This document shows, piece after piece, positions 10,249-22,506 of a stretch of DNA of 64,000 nt. Where the stretch lies: positions 149,069,947 to 149,133,946 of the forward strand of contig CM056573.1 of the NCBI GenBank assembly GCA_029721435.1, read 5' to 3'. Position 1 is the first letter of the stretch. Each line of letters opens with the position of its first letter. The position numbers were made by a program, and so were the translations under genes. The notes under the pieces are model-generated. The model saw only the letters and a list, made by a program, of their open reading frames with translations, ran no database searches and was not told the DNA's origin. Origin of the DNA: Gymnothorax reevesii. Taxonomy: Eukaryota > Chordata > Actinopteri > Anguilliformes > Muraenidae.

Positions 10249-11546
10249 CTTATAAGCCACGGGATGGTAACATTGTTTAAATACATGTAATTATCTTTTA
10301 CTTCTATTCATATTTCACTTACAGCGTTTTTGCCAAAGTTCTCTCATAATACCAATCAAAAGAACAGGGGCCGAATGAATGATTGAAAACAGGTCAAGAC
10401 CAATCATTATTTGAAGGGCTTGACAGCAAAATGAAACATGTCCAATAAGACTGCAATGCGAAAAACAATTAAGTTTGATTTCAAATGAATATAATTTCTC
10501 CATTGAAATGGATGTGTGTGCTTCTGCTCTTTGAGTCATAGTAAATTCAGTGTACACTGTAAGTAAAATGTTATCCTAATAATCTTTCACTTTTTACTTC
10601 AGTAAGTCTGTGAATATTTGGAGAGTTTCATCACAAAATTCATTAAACGCCACTGTCTACATTTTTGAAGCACCATTGCCAGAAGATCATTGTATGAAGG
10701 CCGGTTATCAATCCAAGTTCAGCCCTTAGCGACTTGCTATTTATCCCAGTGTTTAGCATGCTTGAACATCAGCTATCAATCAAAAGTGCAATAAACACTG
10801 GGCCAATTTTTCTGCTAACGGCAATAAATCCACACAGCCAATCAGCGATGGAGAATCCTGTATCGCCACCGGCCTCCAATTGTTTAAAGACTCTTGTTTT
10901 TGGCAAAAAAAAAAAAGAAAAAGCAATCCGACAGACGGTGAATGTCACCTCTATGCTGCAAGCTCCGTGGAAAAAAAAGTATTTCCTAATTTTCCCCAAA
11001 GAGGGCGTTTTCCATCAGTGGACATAGTTTTCTTCCCACTCTCCCTCAAGTTCTTTTTTTTGCTGCACTGAGTAGCAGATTCGCAAAAAGGACAGTTTAT
11101 TACACGCAGACGAGTATTATGAATAATAACAGGATCATAGAAATGTTTACGTCTATGACATTGACTGGCAGGTATTTGATTTCAATTCGCACTTCTGTGG
11201 ATATTTGCCAAGTAATCACGACAAAGTCACTTTCTCATGCCCAAAATTCATAATTCTTAGATTTAATTCCATCATAGTCGGTGTAGTGTTTTAACTTGTT
11301 TAGCAAGACATATCAACAAGTTAGAAAGCTCTTCTATGCATAATTTTCCCATGACAAATATTAGCATTTTCCCCACAATGCTGAAAATGAGTGTATTTGT
11401 GTGGGGATGAAACTCCTCACTTAATTTTTTTTTTTGCATAACACAATATATCCAGACCTGTTTTTTATCAAAATGAGACATTCCTTAAGTTATTTTACAC
11501 ATGCTGGCTTACAATGATGAAAGTTTAGTTTCTGCACTTTTTATAC
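10249..11546. other. Unassigned sequence
   Basis: No mobile element, RNA or exon recognised. It contains A-rich runs around 10905-10925 and 10970-10980. Short open frames on both strands have no motif and overlap each other. Confidence 0.4.
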
Positions 11547-12033
11547 TGTGATGGCCCCAATTTGTTATGACTTTAACGACAGCGAAGGATGACAGACAAA
11601 AATTTTAAAACTAAAACACATTTAATTAAACAAAGGCAACTAACAACAAACTACTCTACTCAACAGACCAAGATTGATTATATACAAAAACAGAAATATC
11701 TACAGTCCCTTTGGTGGGTTGCTTGGTGATGTCCTGGGTGAGGAAAATGCTCTAACACAGGCAAAAATCCACTAAAAGCTTCACAGGTCTTGAACAGAAT
11801 GACAGGTCTGGTCACATGTATCTTTCCCCTTGCAATTTTTCCTACTACTTTACTGTCTCAATTTTACTCCTTTTTTACTCTTTTGCAGACCCCTCCCACC
11901 TTTTAGGCTTTTTTAAATTTTTCTCTAGGACTTGTCCCAGACATGCCTAAAACATGCCCAAACCTATCTCCTGTCTGGGCTTAACAAAAAAAAGGCAAAT
12001 ACTGCCATCTAGTGGCCCGTAATTGTATTCACA
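11547..12033 (-). mobile_element. Second solo LTR of the Gmr1-like Gypsy family
   Basis: Reverse complement of the 50343-50843 LTR from TGGCCCCAATTTGTTATGAC at the left to CTGCCATCTAGTGGCC...ATTCACA at the right, including the GGACATGT-like and AGCCCAGAC-like blocks and the conserved GACAGGTCTGGTCACATGTA segment. Flanks ATAC and TTAC may be a 4-bp target duplication with one change. It is more similar to the full element's LTR than the copy at 3.2 kb in some blocks, but still well diverged. Confidence 0.87.
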
Positions 12034-14079
12034 TTACAATACTCATGCAGACAAATTCTACATAAAAAAACATAATTTTCTGTAAATTTACATAAATTTG
12101 GGTGAGTTAGTAGATTATTTTTATTATCATTGTGGGTGGCTTCAGACTGGTCGACACTGCATACTTGGGTTTGATTGTCTCAGGCTCGGCTACCTCAAAA
12201 ATTAGCCAGTCTGAAGCAAACTCAAATTATATAACCATAATTTATCTGTACATTTACATTTTCCCAAGTGTTAGAGAAGTAAAGCTAAGATTACTTATGT
12301 CTCAAAATACAAATACATTATGAAATAAACTTTAAAAACCTAAGCTAATCTGTTTAGCTTCAGAAAGCTAACCATTTCAAAAAATAATACAGCTACCGTT
12401 CATCGGTGCATTAAAAAAATGCATATTCACACATATCCAGAGTTAAAGCAAAGGTTAGTTTTGACCATAAACATCAAGGTATTCATTTAAATCAAATGCA
12501 GCACCATTTTTCACAACTAAGAACATCCGTAAATAGCATAGACTGTATAAAAAGATAGATGAAGCAACTGTGACGTCACCCATTGGTTTTAGCATTCCAT
12601 TTAGGAAGCCTCGATTTTGGCAATTTGAATCGCGCCTTTTTGTCATTTTGAAACAGGATGTAATTCCTATTGGACCACAGCGTGTATTGAATATCCAGGG
12701 AGGAGCGAGGGGTGGATCTATGTGTGGATCTGACCGTATCAGACGAGGACCAGAGGATAGCCACGCCCCTAAAGCATATTCTGGCTTTATCCTTTATTCT
12801 AGTCTATTTGGGACCGTAATTTACAAAAATGAACATCGTGACATATCGACGGAGACTTGAAACTTGTGATAGAATAAAATGATGTGGAAAATCATTATTT
12901 AAACTAGAAAAGGCTAAATTTTCTGAAAAAAATTTGTGTGCTTGCTTCAGCGAGAAGAGTTGAAGGGGTTGGCTTATAAAATGAAGGTGCCTGGAAACCG
13001 AGGGGGAAAGGAAATTGCTGAAGAGGATGTTGAAAAACTGCTGAAATGTCAACTCAAGACTTTAAACCTGAAAGTAATGGTTTAAGGAATTCTGACTTTT
13101 CAGCTGCATGATGACTGAGTCTACTCTGCTTCAACCCAGCTGTAAAAAAAAAAGATGAATAGGAGTCAATGAGGTTGATGCATCTCTCTCTATGGCTCTG
13201 TGCGCATAGCTGATTGTCAGTTTCTCCCCGAGCCCTGAACTGTACAACACTGACCTCACCAAGTAGTGAAATGCTACTATTCGCGGCTCTCTGCTCATTT
13301 CTGCGCACTGTGTATTCACTAGCTAAATAGCTAATCAAATAGCAAGCTGCAAGATACCGTTAACACGTTGTGATATTATTCACAGCTCCCTTTTTATTTG
13401 TGTGCCATTATTAGCTAGTCAGCTCACGAACACGCAGTGCACAACGTGTTCGAAACAGGTTGAACTTGAGTATTGAAATTGCCATCACTGCAGATGACAT
13501 AATCAATAGCTAGCTGACGTCATCTGTTAAACAACAATGAGTATGGAAAAGTTACATCACTACATCAGTATGGAAGACATCACCACACTGTAAGTACCCA
13601 GAATGTGTTGTAACAGAAATTATTTTTAAAAAAGTATAATAAAAAAATAGAAGTTACGAAAACTTTGAACAGTGAAGAAGTTATACAAGCTTATCTTTTT
13701 TTGCAGTTTGAATAACATTTCTCTCTAAAAGTATGACAGAGTGAAAAAATAGCAGAAAATCGCTGAATCTATTGAATCAGCACAAAAATGGTTTGATTTA
13801 ATAGGACCCCAAAAATGACATTTAAAATTAAATATCTCAAATACTAAAAAAAAACAAAAATTGAACAGATGCAACATAATTCAGAACAAGCTGAATGTTG
13901 TAGAGTTTGAAAGAAATCAATAGCTTGAGTGGTGTAGGAGGAGTTAGTTGGCCAAATTTAAGCGGAAGAAGAAAAAGAATAAAAAGAGGAAGGAGTAAGA
14001 GAAGATAGTGTGCTGCTTAACTGACGCAAGTGCACAATAATAAATCAGGTCGGAAAGTAGGGTAATTCATTCAACGCAA
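12034..14079. other. Mostly unassigned; edge of a common fish interspersed repeat at 12537
   Basis: 12537-12640 contains CATAGACTGTATAAAAAGAT followed by GTGACGTCACCCATTGG, a combination I associate with a widespread fish repeat. Its terminal motif occurs inverted at about 17444-17471. The remainder (12860-14079), including AT-rich tracts at 13620-13870, shows nothing I can name. Minus-strand frames at 13054-13338 have no recognisable domain. Confidence 0.4.
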
Positions 14080-16738
14080 ATGGCACTCCACTAAATTCCA
14101 GGTATTCCATGGTGCTTGGAAAGAGAGCCTTGTTGCATATAAGCATGCTCCCTCTTGTGCAAGGTCCTGTTACTTTTCAAATCTCATGCAGGAAAATAAA
14201 AATAATTCTTAATTTTTGTTCAAAACCGTGGCCAAGTTAACTAACAATCATGCTGCAAGTAACCCTCAAATTCCAGTCTTTTGCAGCAGTGATGATTTTT
14301 TAAATTTCTTTAATGGCAAAATTATTGAAATTAGAGAGAAGATCACTGCTTCCTTACCAGTTTGCGACGGCGTTTCTCATGATATGGAGTCTTCCACATT
14401 ACAAAAAAACCAGTTTGAATCCCTTTCTCCTATATCCCTGAGTGAACTAGCCAAATTAGTTGTTACTTCCAACAATTAATTCCAATAATTAATTCTTCTC
14501 TGATTTCAGGTATTGTTCCCACTTCATTTAAGATGGCAGAAATCAAGCCGGTGCTTAAAAAAACAGATTTGGATCCCACATTCCTAGCCAATTATAGGCC
14601 AATCTCAAACCTCATCCCTGAAAGATCCTTGAAAAATGTGTCACCCAACAGCTCCCTTCTTTCTTGCAAACTAATGAAGTATTTGACAGTTTTCAGTCTG
14701 CCTATAGAAAGCATCACAGCACTGAAACAGCCCTCACTGTTGTAGTAAATGATTTGCTTCTCTCTATGGATAGTGGCCGCATCCCTGTTCTCGCCCTTCT
14801 CGATTTAAGTGCCGCTTTTGATACTGTAGACCACCATATTCTTCTTCGTAGGTTGGAAAAATTAGTTGGTATTTCTGGACTTGCCTTTTCATGTCTTATC
14901 TGTCTGATAGATCTCAGTTTGTCCGGGTAAATAACAAGTGTTCTGAGTATTCCAAGGTTAACTTTGGAATACCTCAAGGATCTGTTCTGGGCCCTTTGCA
15001 TTTTTCTCTATACATGATTCCCCTTGGAAATATCATAAGTAGACTTGATGTTAAATTCTATTGTTATGCAGACGACACACAGCTCTATATATCCTTGAAA
15101 CTAGATTAGAGATGTGCCTTAAAGCTGTTAAAGCTTGGATGACGCAAAATTTTCTTTCACTAAACCCAGATAAGACTGAAATATTGGTACTGGGTCCCAA
15201 ATCTCTTAAAGACTCATTCATTAAGTTTTCTCTTAACTTAGATGGCCTCTCTGTTTCTGCCAGAGCTGTCGTTAAAAACCTTGGGGTGACTCTTGATTCA
15301 GAACTCTCTTCCCAGGCTCACATCAACAATATCATTCAAGTGGCTTTTTTTTTTCATCTTCGAAACATATATAAACTAAAAACTGTTGTCCCTTCAGGAC
15401 GCTGAAAAATGGTTCACGCATTTGTGTCCTTTTGGCTGTTGTAATGTCTTACTGTCTGGTTGCACTAGCTCGGCCCTGAAATGTCTTCAATTAGTGCAGA
15501 ATGCTGCAGCTAGGGTTCTGACTAGGACTAAGAAATATTTTCACATTAGCCCGGTGCTCAAAAATCTTCATTGGCTGCATGTAAAATTCAGAATTGAGTA
15601 CAAAATACTATTACTTACTTACAAAGCTTTAAATGACTTGGCCCTGGAATATCTTTGCAGTCTTCTCATTCCTTACTCCCCACCATGATTACTTCCTTCA
15701 AAAAGTGCTGACTACTTGAAAATTCCAAAAATATATAGAATTACTATTGGAGGCAGAGCATTCTCTTACAAAGCACCAATTTTATGGAACAATCTCCCAA
15801 GACAAATTCGGGCTTCAGACACTCTCTTTATCTTCAAGAGTAGGCTGAAAACTTATCTTTTTAGTCAAGCCTATGATTAGTCCATGATTAGTTATGTGTT
15901 GGCTCTGGTGGGACTGACTGCAACCTTGTTTTATAAAATGTTCACAAGATATTGGAAGCCAGTGTTATGCAAATCTATGTGGAACTGGTGGCACTGAGCA
16001 TGCATTAATGGTGCTAGTGGGGCTTGCGACAGCCTTAGTAACCGGGCAGGTCCATATGGTGCTAGTGTTTAGAAAATCTAAGTGATCTTTCAGCCTGGAC
16101 TAAGTGTAGGGCCTCAGTACTGCAGGAAGTGGATGGAGGGGTGTTGACTGTTTCCTGACCAGTCAGCTCCTAAATTCTCACTTGGCGCATGACACAGGAC
16201 TGTATTTTTATTAATATGCAGTAATTTTATCCAGTGGCTCACCCCACTTTTTTCTGTGTCTCTTCCTAGGATATTTTCCCTCCACAACCCTGAGTCCTGG
16301 ATCATCCGAGCCCTGCCCCTCACCATGAGCGCTGACTGCTGCTGTCCTGCTGTCCTGATCCGGTCCTGATCCAGTTCTGCACCATCCTCAGCATGCCACT
16401 TCCTCGAGCAACTGATGCCACTGTTTAGATGGACTGTAATGGAACTGCATTGTCATTATCCTATTTTGCTTTATCTTGTTATTAACTAGCTAGCCCGCGG
16501 AGGATGGGCTTCCCCACTATAGCCAGGTTCCTCCTGAGATTTCTTCCCACAGAGGAGTTTTTTCTCTCCACTGTTTGAGGATTTTTCTCCCTACGGGGAG
16601 TTTTTTGCCTCATTTGCTGTAGTGGGGAATAGGCTGGGCACTGCCCTTTCAGTTACTCATCTCTGACTGTGAAGCATCTTTGTGACAGTTTATCTGTGAA
16701 AAGCGCTATACAAATAAATTGAAAATGAAATTGAAATT
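14080..16738 (+). mobile_element. L2-type LINE, 5'-truncated and decayed
   Basis: It begins within ORF2 between the endonuclease and reverse transcriptase, runs through the reverse transcriptase and ends with the typical 3' UTR (GGATGGGCTTCCCCACTATA, CTCCTGAGATTTCTTCCCAC) and tail AAAAGCGCTATACAAATAAA plus short TTGAAA repeats at 16695-16738. About 85-90% similar by eye to the second copy at 39.5/46-48.6 kb. No poly-A; L2-type elements end in short tandem repeats instead. Confidence 0.92.
14216..15850 (+). pseudogene. L2 reverse transcriptase remnant
   Basis: Reverse transcriptase copies the LINE RNA onto nicked target DNA. Blocks in order, spread over three frames: LAELANY-like region with AEIKPVLKKTDLDPTFLANY at 14536-14600; TALTVVVNDLLLSMDSGRIP and LLDLSAAFDTVDHHIL (palm motif A, 14725-14840); [18 protein letters not shown] (14965-15015); and the active-site box [10 protein letters not shown] with YADD at 15065-15076. 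Thumb and C-terminal blocks (LVQNAAARVLTRTKK, HWLHVKFRIEYKI) follow at 15490-15610. At least five frameshifts and a deletion around 14479 (compared with the 40-kb copy) make it inactive. Confidence 0.9.
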
Positions 16739-17956
16739 TTCTCATAGACTTCTATAGGATTGAACTTCTTTCTGCAACCACCGACATCGCCATTTCGTCC
16801 CTTGAGAATCAGCTGGTTCTATGTCCACTTTTCCTCATTTTGAGAAGATGGAGTTTGAAAATTTCAACTGTCTTATCTCTGATGTTTAGAGAGTTATCAA
16901 AATTTATTTTGCGTGGAATATTGTTGACTGTGGAAGGTACCCTAAACATACTGCAAACATGTTCAAAATCTCCATAGGCTTAGAGATATAAGCAGTCAAA
17001 AATAGACATAGAACCTTCTGATTCCGAGGAAAGTAAGTTGCCCTTGGTCAACCCTTTCAGAAGGGATCAAAATCGAAAATCGTTTTTTCTGAGTTCTCAT
17101 TTTGTGCTTTACATGTGCTCCTTAGCCATTTTGAGTGAATGTCACATGATCCAGGTACGGACCCTGACTGGTTCCTTGGACACAGAACCACCTGATTTGA
17201 AACGAGCCCCACTCAGGACATAGAACTAAATGTTTCTATGTGTTAATATGGTGTAGACTTTAGGTTGGAGCTAAGCACTAAGTGACATAAACCTAACTGA
17301 TTTTAGAATGTCCTGGTATGCTTAACTCCATTTCTGCAAAAAATGGACATAGAGCCAGCTGATTCTCAAGGGACAATTTGGCCATTAAATAGAATTGAAA
17401 TTTTGGATATGTCTGCATTGGCCTCAGTTTTCAGACCCGAGTGCTGCGTCCATCTTTTTATACGGTCTATGTTAAAGAGCAGATCTCATTGGCCCTTGCG
17501 CTTTGCAATGAAAAAACCAAATTGTTTATCGCATTTTGCAAACAAACTATAAGATCTGGCCGGCCGGTTGAGAGGTCACATCATATTTTGAGGTGAATGA
17601 TTTTATCCAAGTCGTGCAAAAGTCCAAAAACATAATGCACATTGCTTTTTGCTGTCAAACCCTTCATTTTCAAGGAATGTTCTGTGATTCACCAATTTTC
17701 AGTTCACCAGCAGCCCCTGCACGATAGCAGCATTCCTATCATTGTCCCTGACCAAAACACTGGCTGCAGACCTGGAGTTGGTCTCTGGGCATCATATAAT
17801 GGGGCTGCACTGCTACTAAATAACGACAAGGACAAATTACCCCAACAAAGTATATATTATTTATCCTTAGGAACTCCCGTTTGAAAAAAGGGCAATTCTG
17901 TGAGGTATGTGGAAAGATTAAACGCTGCTTGTAAAAGCATTCTGAGATGGATTTGT
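16739..17956. repeat. Region with a long inverted repeat, possible MITE
   Basis: 16798-16829 (CCCTTGAGAATCAGCTGGTT...TATGTCCA) recurs inverted at 17343-17375, enclosing about 510 bp; similarity fades inward over some 70 bp. The segment 17444-17471 carries the inverted form of the CATAGACTGTATAAAAAGAT motif at 12537. I see no gene. 17480-17956 is unassigned. Confidence 0.45.
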
Positions 17957-17961
17957 ACCTT

Positions 17962-19084
17962 TGTTGGGTTTTACGAAATGAACCAATAGCGAAAACCAGA
18001 TGAATGCAAAAGGAGGCTTTATTTCTGAAGGGGGTAACCCCCCCAACAGAGCTGGCAACAGTACAAAGTCCGCAATCCAAAATCAGTATCCAAAGGGCGA
18101 AATCCAGAATCGTAACCAGGGCACCAAAAACAAAATCCGTAGTCAGGCAAAAATAGGTCGATACACAAGAATGCGGTACAATACAGGGAATAGGCAAAGC
18201 TCGGTAGTCAGGCGGTCCAGTCAGAAAGATAAATCACTTAGAATCAAGGCGTAAACAGGCGTGGCAAAGGAAGAACGATCTGACGTGGAACTGAATGTGA
18301 AGACACCTTAAATACACATCCGGGGTGAACACATAAGGGAACACAGGTACGATCAATGAAACAATAATCAGGATAGACACATGAGGGATTAACCTAATTA
18401 CATGAATCTGGCGAATGCCAAAACACGGACAGGGATAACGAGACATTCCTATGAACGAATAAACGGCTCCGGTTAAGGAGTACTTAAGTGTACAGTCTAA
18501 AGAAAAGGGAAAGCCTGAGATATAAGTGGAAACTGCAGCAGAGATAATTAGTGATAGGCAAGGAGGGCGGAGATACAGATTGGGCGACTGCTGAGAGATC
18601 GTTAGTCTATTAGTATGTGCAGCTATACAATCCCGAGTGCAAGTTAGTCCGTTAGTAAAAATATACAATGTTAATCTTGGTTAGTAATAATCGAAAACAA
18701 TAAACTGTTAGTATGGTTAGTGGACAGTAACAGAGAGAGGAAGGAAGAAAAACGAGATATGAAGAAAGATTGAAATCCCAGAAACCAGGAAATCACCCGA
18801 ATGAGTGGCACGTCAGACAAGGGACCGTGGGCAAAGACCTACACAAGACAAGACAGGGTAAACGAAGTGCAGGACTAGAACTAAAAGCAAGGCTATGAAA
18901 ACATGGCAAAGACATAAATAATAACAAAACATGAAACATAATAAAACATGAAATCAAACAACAAAACACAATACATAATCATGGGGATGGTCAGAGGCAG
19001 GCAGTGGTCACTTAAACAGACAGCATACGTGGCATGGCCAGGCACAAAACTAAAACATGACATGTAGAAACGCGGATCACAACA
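17962..19084 (-). mobile_element. Solo LTR of a second LTR-retrotransposon family
   Basis: 1,123 bp bounded by TGTTGGGTTTTACG at the left and GGATCACAACA at the right (TG...CA, with TGTTG/CAACA inverted ends), flanked by the perfect 5-bp target duplication ACCTT at 17957-17961 and 19085-19089. The transcriptional orientation is minus: read that way, an AATAAA signal (plus-strand TTTATT at about 18018) lies near the 3' end. Two long minus-strand frames inside (17739-18197, 18234-18668) have no protein similarity that I recognise and are taken as chance. No internal region or second LTR present. Confidence 0.85.
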
Positions 19085-19149
19085 ACCTTCTGGAATTGAA
19101 GATTCTTCTGGAGTTATTTAGGATATTTTTTTACTCAGATTGTTTCAAT

Positions 19150-19240
19150 GTGCTTCCTTTTTTGAGAGAACTTTAGGTGTGGCAAAATCAACTATTTGCT
19201 TTGTCCAAACATTTATGGACTTGGCTGTACTGTATGTGTA
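19150..19240. repeat. Trace of a Tc1/mariner terminal repeat
   Basis: TTTGTCCAAACATTTATGGA followed by CTTGGCTGTACTGTA resembles the outer end of fish Tc1-type elements. Only one end is present. Confidence 0.4.
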
Positions 19241-21000
19241 TTTATTCCATAAACATGCACATTTATCCATAGGGGCAAGAATGAAGTGATAAAAAAACAA
19301 TACTTATCAACACTGCTCTATTTTTTCCCCTTGTAATAATGTGAACAAATATTTTGCCATTAATCTGTGTGTTTATATGGATCTGTGAATAGGGAAACAG
19401 GTGCAGCGGTTGGAGCAGAAAAATCTTCACACCTCATTTGAGAAACAGCTGCTACTCAACGTAGGACTGATACAGTTGACCGAGGCAGTAATAAATATGA
19501 ACGTTTGAAACCATGGAAGAAAAAATAGTTGCTGTGGTTTTATCACAAAAAGGAACAGACAAAATGTCTTCCTCTTTTTGAGAATGAGGAAGTGGGTAGA
19601 GAAAGCACAAACATGATACATCTGACTCCTTGTTCTTCTACCTTTTCCTTCATCGAAATGCAGGCTGTTGAGCAGAAGGAAGATCGGAGGCAGGTGACTG
19701 AGTAATTTGAGTAATTTTTAAAATACTACTGGCAAGACCTGGAGGTACTTTTGACTTTTGCCCCTGGATGAGTATTCTACTTAATCCTCTTTTTAATGAT
19801 TTACTTCACTGTGCATATAAAAATAAAAATGCGTAGCCAGCAGTTTTGAAATTAATCAAATGCTCTTCTGAAAAATATATTTTGCAACATATTTTACAGT
19901 GTGCAAGGTCTTTTGGCATATTTGTCACAAATTGACAAACAGGACAGGCAACAAAATCAAAATGAAGCTTGGCAGTTGTTCAGGGATATTTTCCATTTAA
20001 AAAGCTATTTTTTAAGAGGTCAAATTTCCGCCCTTATGAAAACGATCTACAGGGGGAAAAAAAAGAAAATTTGGCGTAGAGACTGAGAAATTTGGGATTT
20101 TTCAACCGTCCACCAAAAAAAAAAAAAAAAATCAGGCAACTCTGATAAAGTCATATATCACCCATTGCCTGAATCTTTAAAAAGATCCCACCCATCCATC
20201 CATCCATCCTCTATAATACTGCCTCTTCCTCATTAGGGTTGCAGTGGAGCTGGAGCCTATCCCAGCTAACTATGGGCGAAAGGCAGGGATCTTTAAAAAA
20301 AAAAAAAAAAAAGCCTTTCAAATTTCAACCTGATACCTTACACAGCGGCTGTATAAAAACATAGTGTGTTATGTCATCATATCACCATTATTTCATGAAG
20401 TTGCAGAGTGATGACAAATTCACAGATTTTACATTCACCTAAACAAAATTGAATACTTTTAATACCTTTTCTTCTCATTCAAAGTCCATGAATAATAGCA
20501 CAGCCAAAACCAAAACTAATAAGCAGACTAGTGTCACAGCATATTAAGAGAGTCAGTTAAAATTAAACAGACAGTTAAATAAAATTGGACATTGCATAAT
20601 CCTCTTTGTGCATGACATTCTTTCAGTGACAATTCACTTTCAGGGTTTTTGTAATTATTTGATTTTGTATGCATTTTAATTTGACCCCCTCTGTATTTAT
20701 ATATGCTGGGAGGATATTTATCAAGCAATTAAGTTCTAAATAATCATCAAAGCACTTGGTCAGGGGGTGGGATAGCAAGCCACCAGTCCTTCCGATTAAG
20801 AAGGTTTAAAAGGTCCACCTTCCCATTTTTATTACAGAAAAGGATAGAAGATCCAGATGGAAACTGCACTGTCCTAGTGATGCCATCATTCTAAAGGGCA
20901 GTCAATCACATAAAATTGTCAATTTTGTGCTGCTTTGGTTTAATGCAGATATTGCCAAGAGTTGACGAGTCAGGATTTTGCTGCTCTGCCAGCTTGCACC
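19241..21000. other. Mostly unassigned, with a fish repeat fragment at 20188-20295
   Basis: 20188-20295 has CATCCATCCATCCATCC followed by GCAGTGGAGCTGGAGCCTAT and CCCAGCTAACTATGGGCGAA, the familiar head of an abundant fish repeat. Related fragments (CTATCTCAGCTGACTATGGG) lie at 30.99 and 32.90 kb. A-runs at 20115-20132 and 20294-20312. Nothing else recognised. Confidence 0.45.
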
Positions 21001-21008
21001 ATCCAAGG

Positions 21009-21315
21009 CAGGGATGGGCAATGAGGGCCATATCTGTCCCTGGTTTTCACACCAACTTCTGGGCTTTAATTAGTTGATTATCTAAATTAGCCAAACTATT
21101 CATGAAATCTAACATTTATGACGCATTTCTTTAAATTATCATGAATGACCACCAAAGACTGTTCTTGTCTCCCAACATAAAACATTTTTCTTTGATCAAA
21201 ACTTTGCACAAATCTATACTTGTGCATGCAACCAATTTACTCAGTTAGTCAGGGTAATTGATAGAAATAAAAACCAGCATACACACCGGCCCTTCAGGAC
21301 CGTTGCCCATCCCTG
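21009..21315 (-). mobile_element. hAT-type MITE with perfect 8-bp target duplication
   Basis: 307 bp with inverted ends CAGGGATGGGCAATGAGGGC and, at the right, GACCGTTGCCCATCCCTG. Target duplication ATCCAAGG at 21001-21008 and 21316-21323 is perfect. Same family as 23745-24049, in opposite orientation; strands are assigned relative to that copy. Non-coding; must have been moved by a transposase supplied elsewhere. An 8-bp duplication and CAG...CTG ends fit hAT. Confidence 0.9.
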
Positions 21316-21850
21316 ATCCAAGGTGTTGCAACTGGGCCAACACTCTACACTTATTGTAGAGAACAATGGCACAAAGGAGTCATAGCCTCGAAACAAAAAA
21401 ATGTAAACAAATGCAGAAAAAAATGACCAGTGAAGACAACTGCTCATTAAACTTGCAGTTGCTTTCAGTCCTTCGTTTCAAATGCAGTGCTGTTTTAGCA
21501 GTTATAAGACTAAAATAAAATGTACCATTTCAAATGTATTTTTATAACGATCTGGTTGACTCGTATTTTTTACCGTCACACGTCTGATGCAGCCGCGTGT
21601 ATCTCTGTTATTTTCCATAATATCTTAAGACAGGCAATTTGTGTTAATTACTTACAGTCTCAAGAAAACAGGCACAACTGATTTTGAATTACCACATCTA
21701 ATATCTAAATTAAACAAAAGTGCAATGATTACTCTCTACAAAGAGTGTCACATTATCCTGACAAACTTCAAGGCGTAATATTTCAAAATAAAACATTAAA
21801 TGAAAAAAAAAAGTTTTTTTTTTCTCATTCAGGCTTCTATTGTGTTAAGG

Positions 21851-22498
21851 CAGTAGTTCTCAAATTCGGTCCTGGCGCCCCCCTGTGTATGCTGATTTTT
21901 GTTCTATCCACAATTGCAATCTAAGGATTTTAACAAGCTGTTGATTTGTTTTCATTAGGTGCATTTATGCAAATACCCACATTGAGATATACTGTAAATA
22001 TTGGCAGAGGGAAACAATTTAACCAAACATTTAATCAACATAAATAATCAAAAGGTTCCTCATTGGTGAAACTCTTGACATATGATGGCAAAACCCGACA
22101 ATTTACTTGGCAAACAGTGGAGTCACACCTGTTGTGTTTTCTGTTGATTTTATTTGGTTCAGGCAGGTTACTTGGGAAATACTCAAAACACCTGTGTTCA
22201 GAAACCTAATTTGGAACTTATTGATTTTCTCAGTCTAATTTGTTCTGTTTAAAAATGCTTTCACCTGAAAATCCTTGCAATATTGAAAATTAAGCATAAT
22301 ATGTTCAAGGGTTTTTATTCTTCATGGCGCAATTGATATGTCCATCCAAATCTGACTTAAGATGGTAAATAACTACTCTAAACATGAAATGCTGCTAAGA
22401 CAAAGTAACAGCTTTTTAAAATCCTAGAATTGCAGTTGTGGCTGGAACAAAAACCAGCATACACAGGGGGGCGCCAGGACCGAATTTGAGAACCACTG
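21851..22498. mobile_element. hAT-type non-autonomous element, 648 bp
   Basis: About 44-bp nearly perfect inverted ends, starting CAGTAGTTCTCAAATTCGGT at the left and ending GACCGAATTTGAGAACCACT at the right, flanked by the perfect 8-bp duplication TGTTAAGG (21843-21850, 22499-22506). The interior is AT-rich and non-coding. A different family from the CAGGGATGGGC MITEs. Confidence 0.9.
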
Positions 22499-22506
22499 TG
22501 TTAAGG

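Noticed and set aside
17739..18668. Two minus frames of 152 and 144 codons
   Set aside because: The first overlaps the LTR boundary and the second lies inside a well-bounded solo LTR; neither has a recognisable domain.
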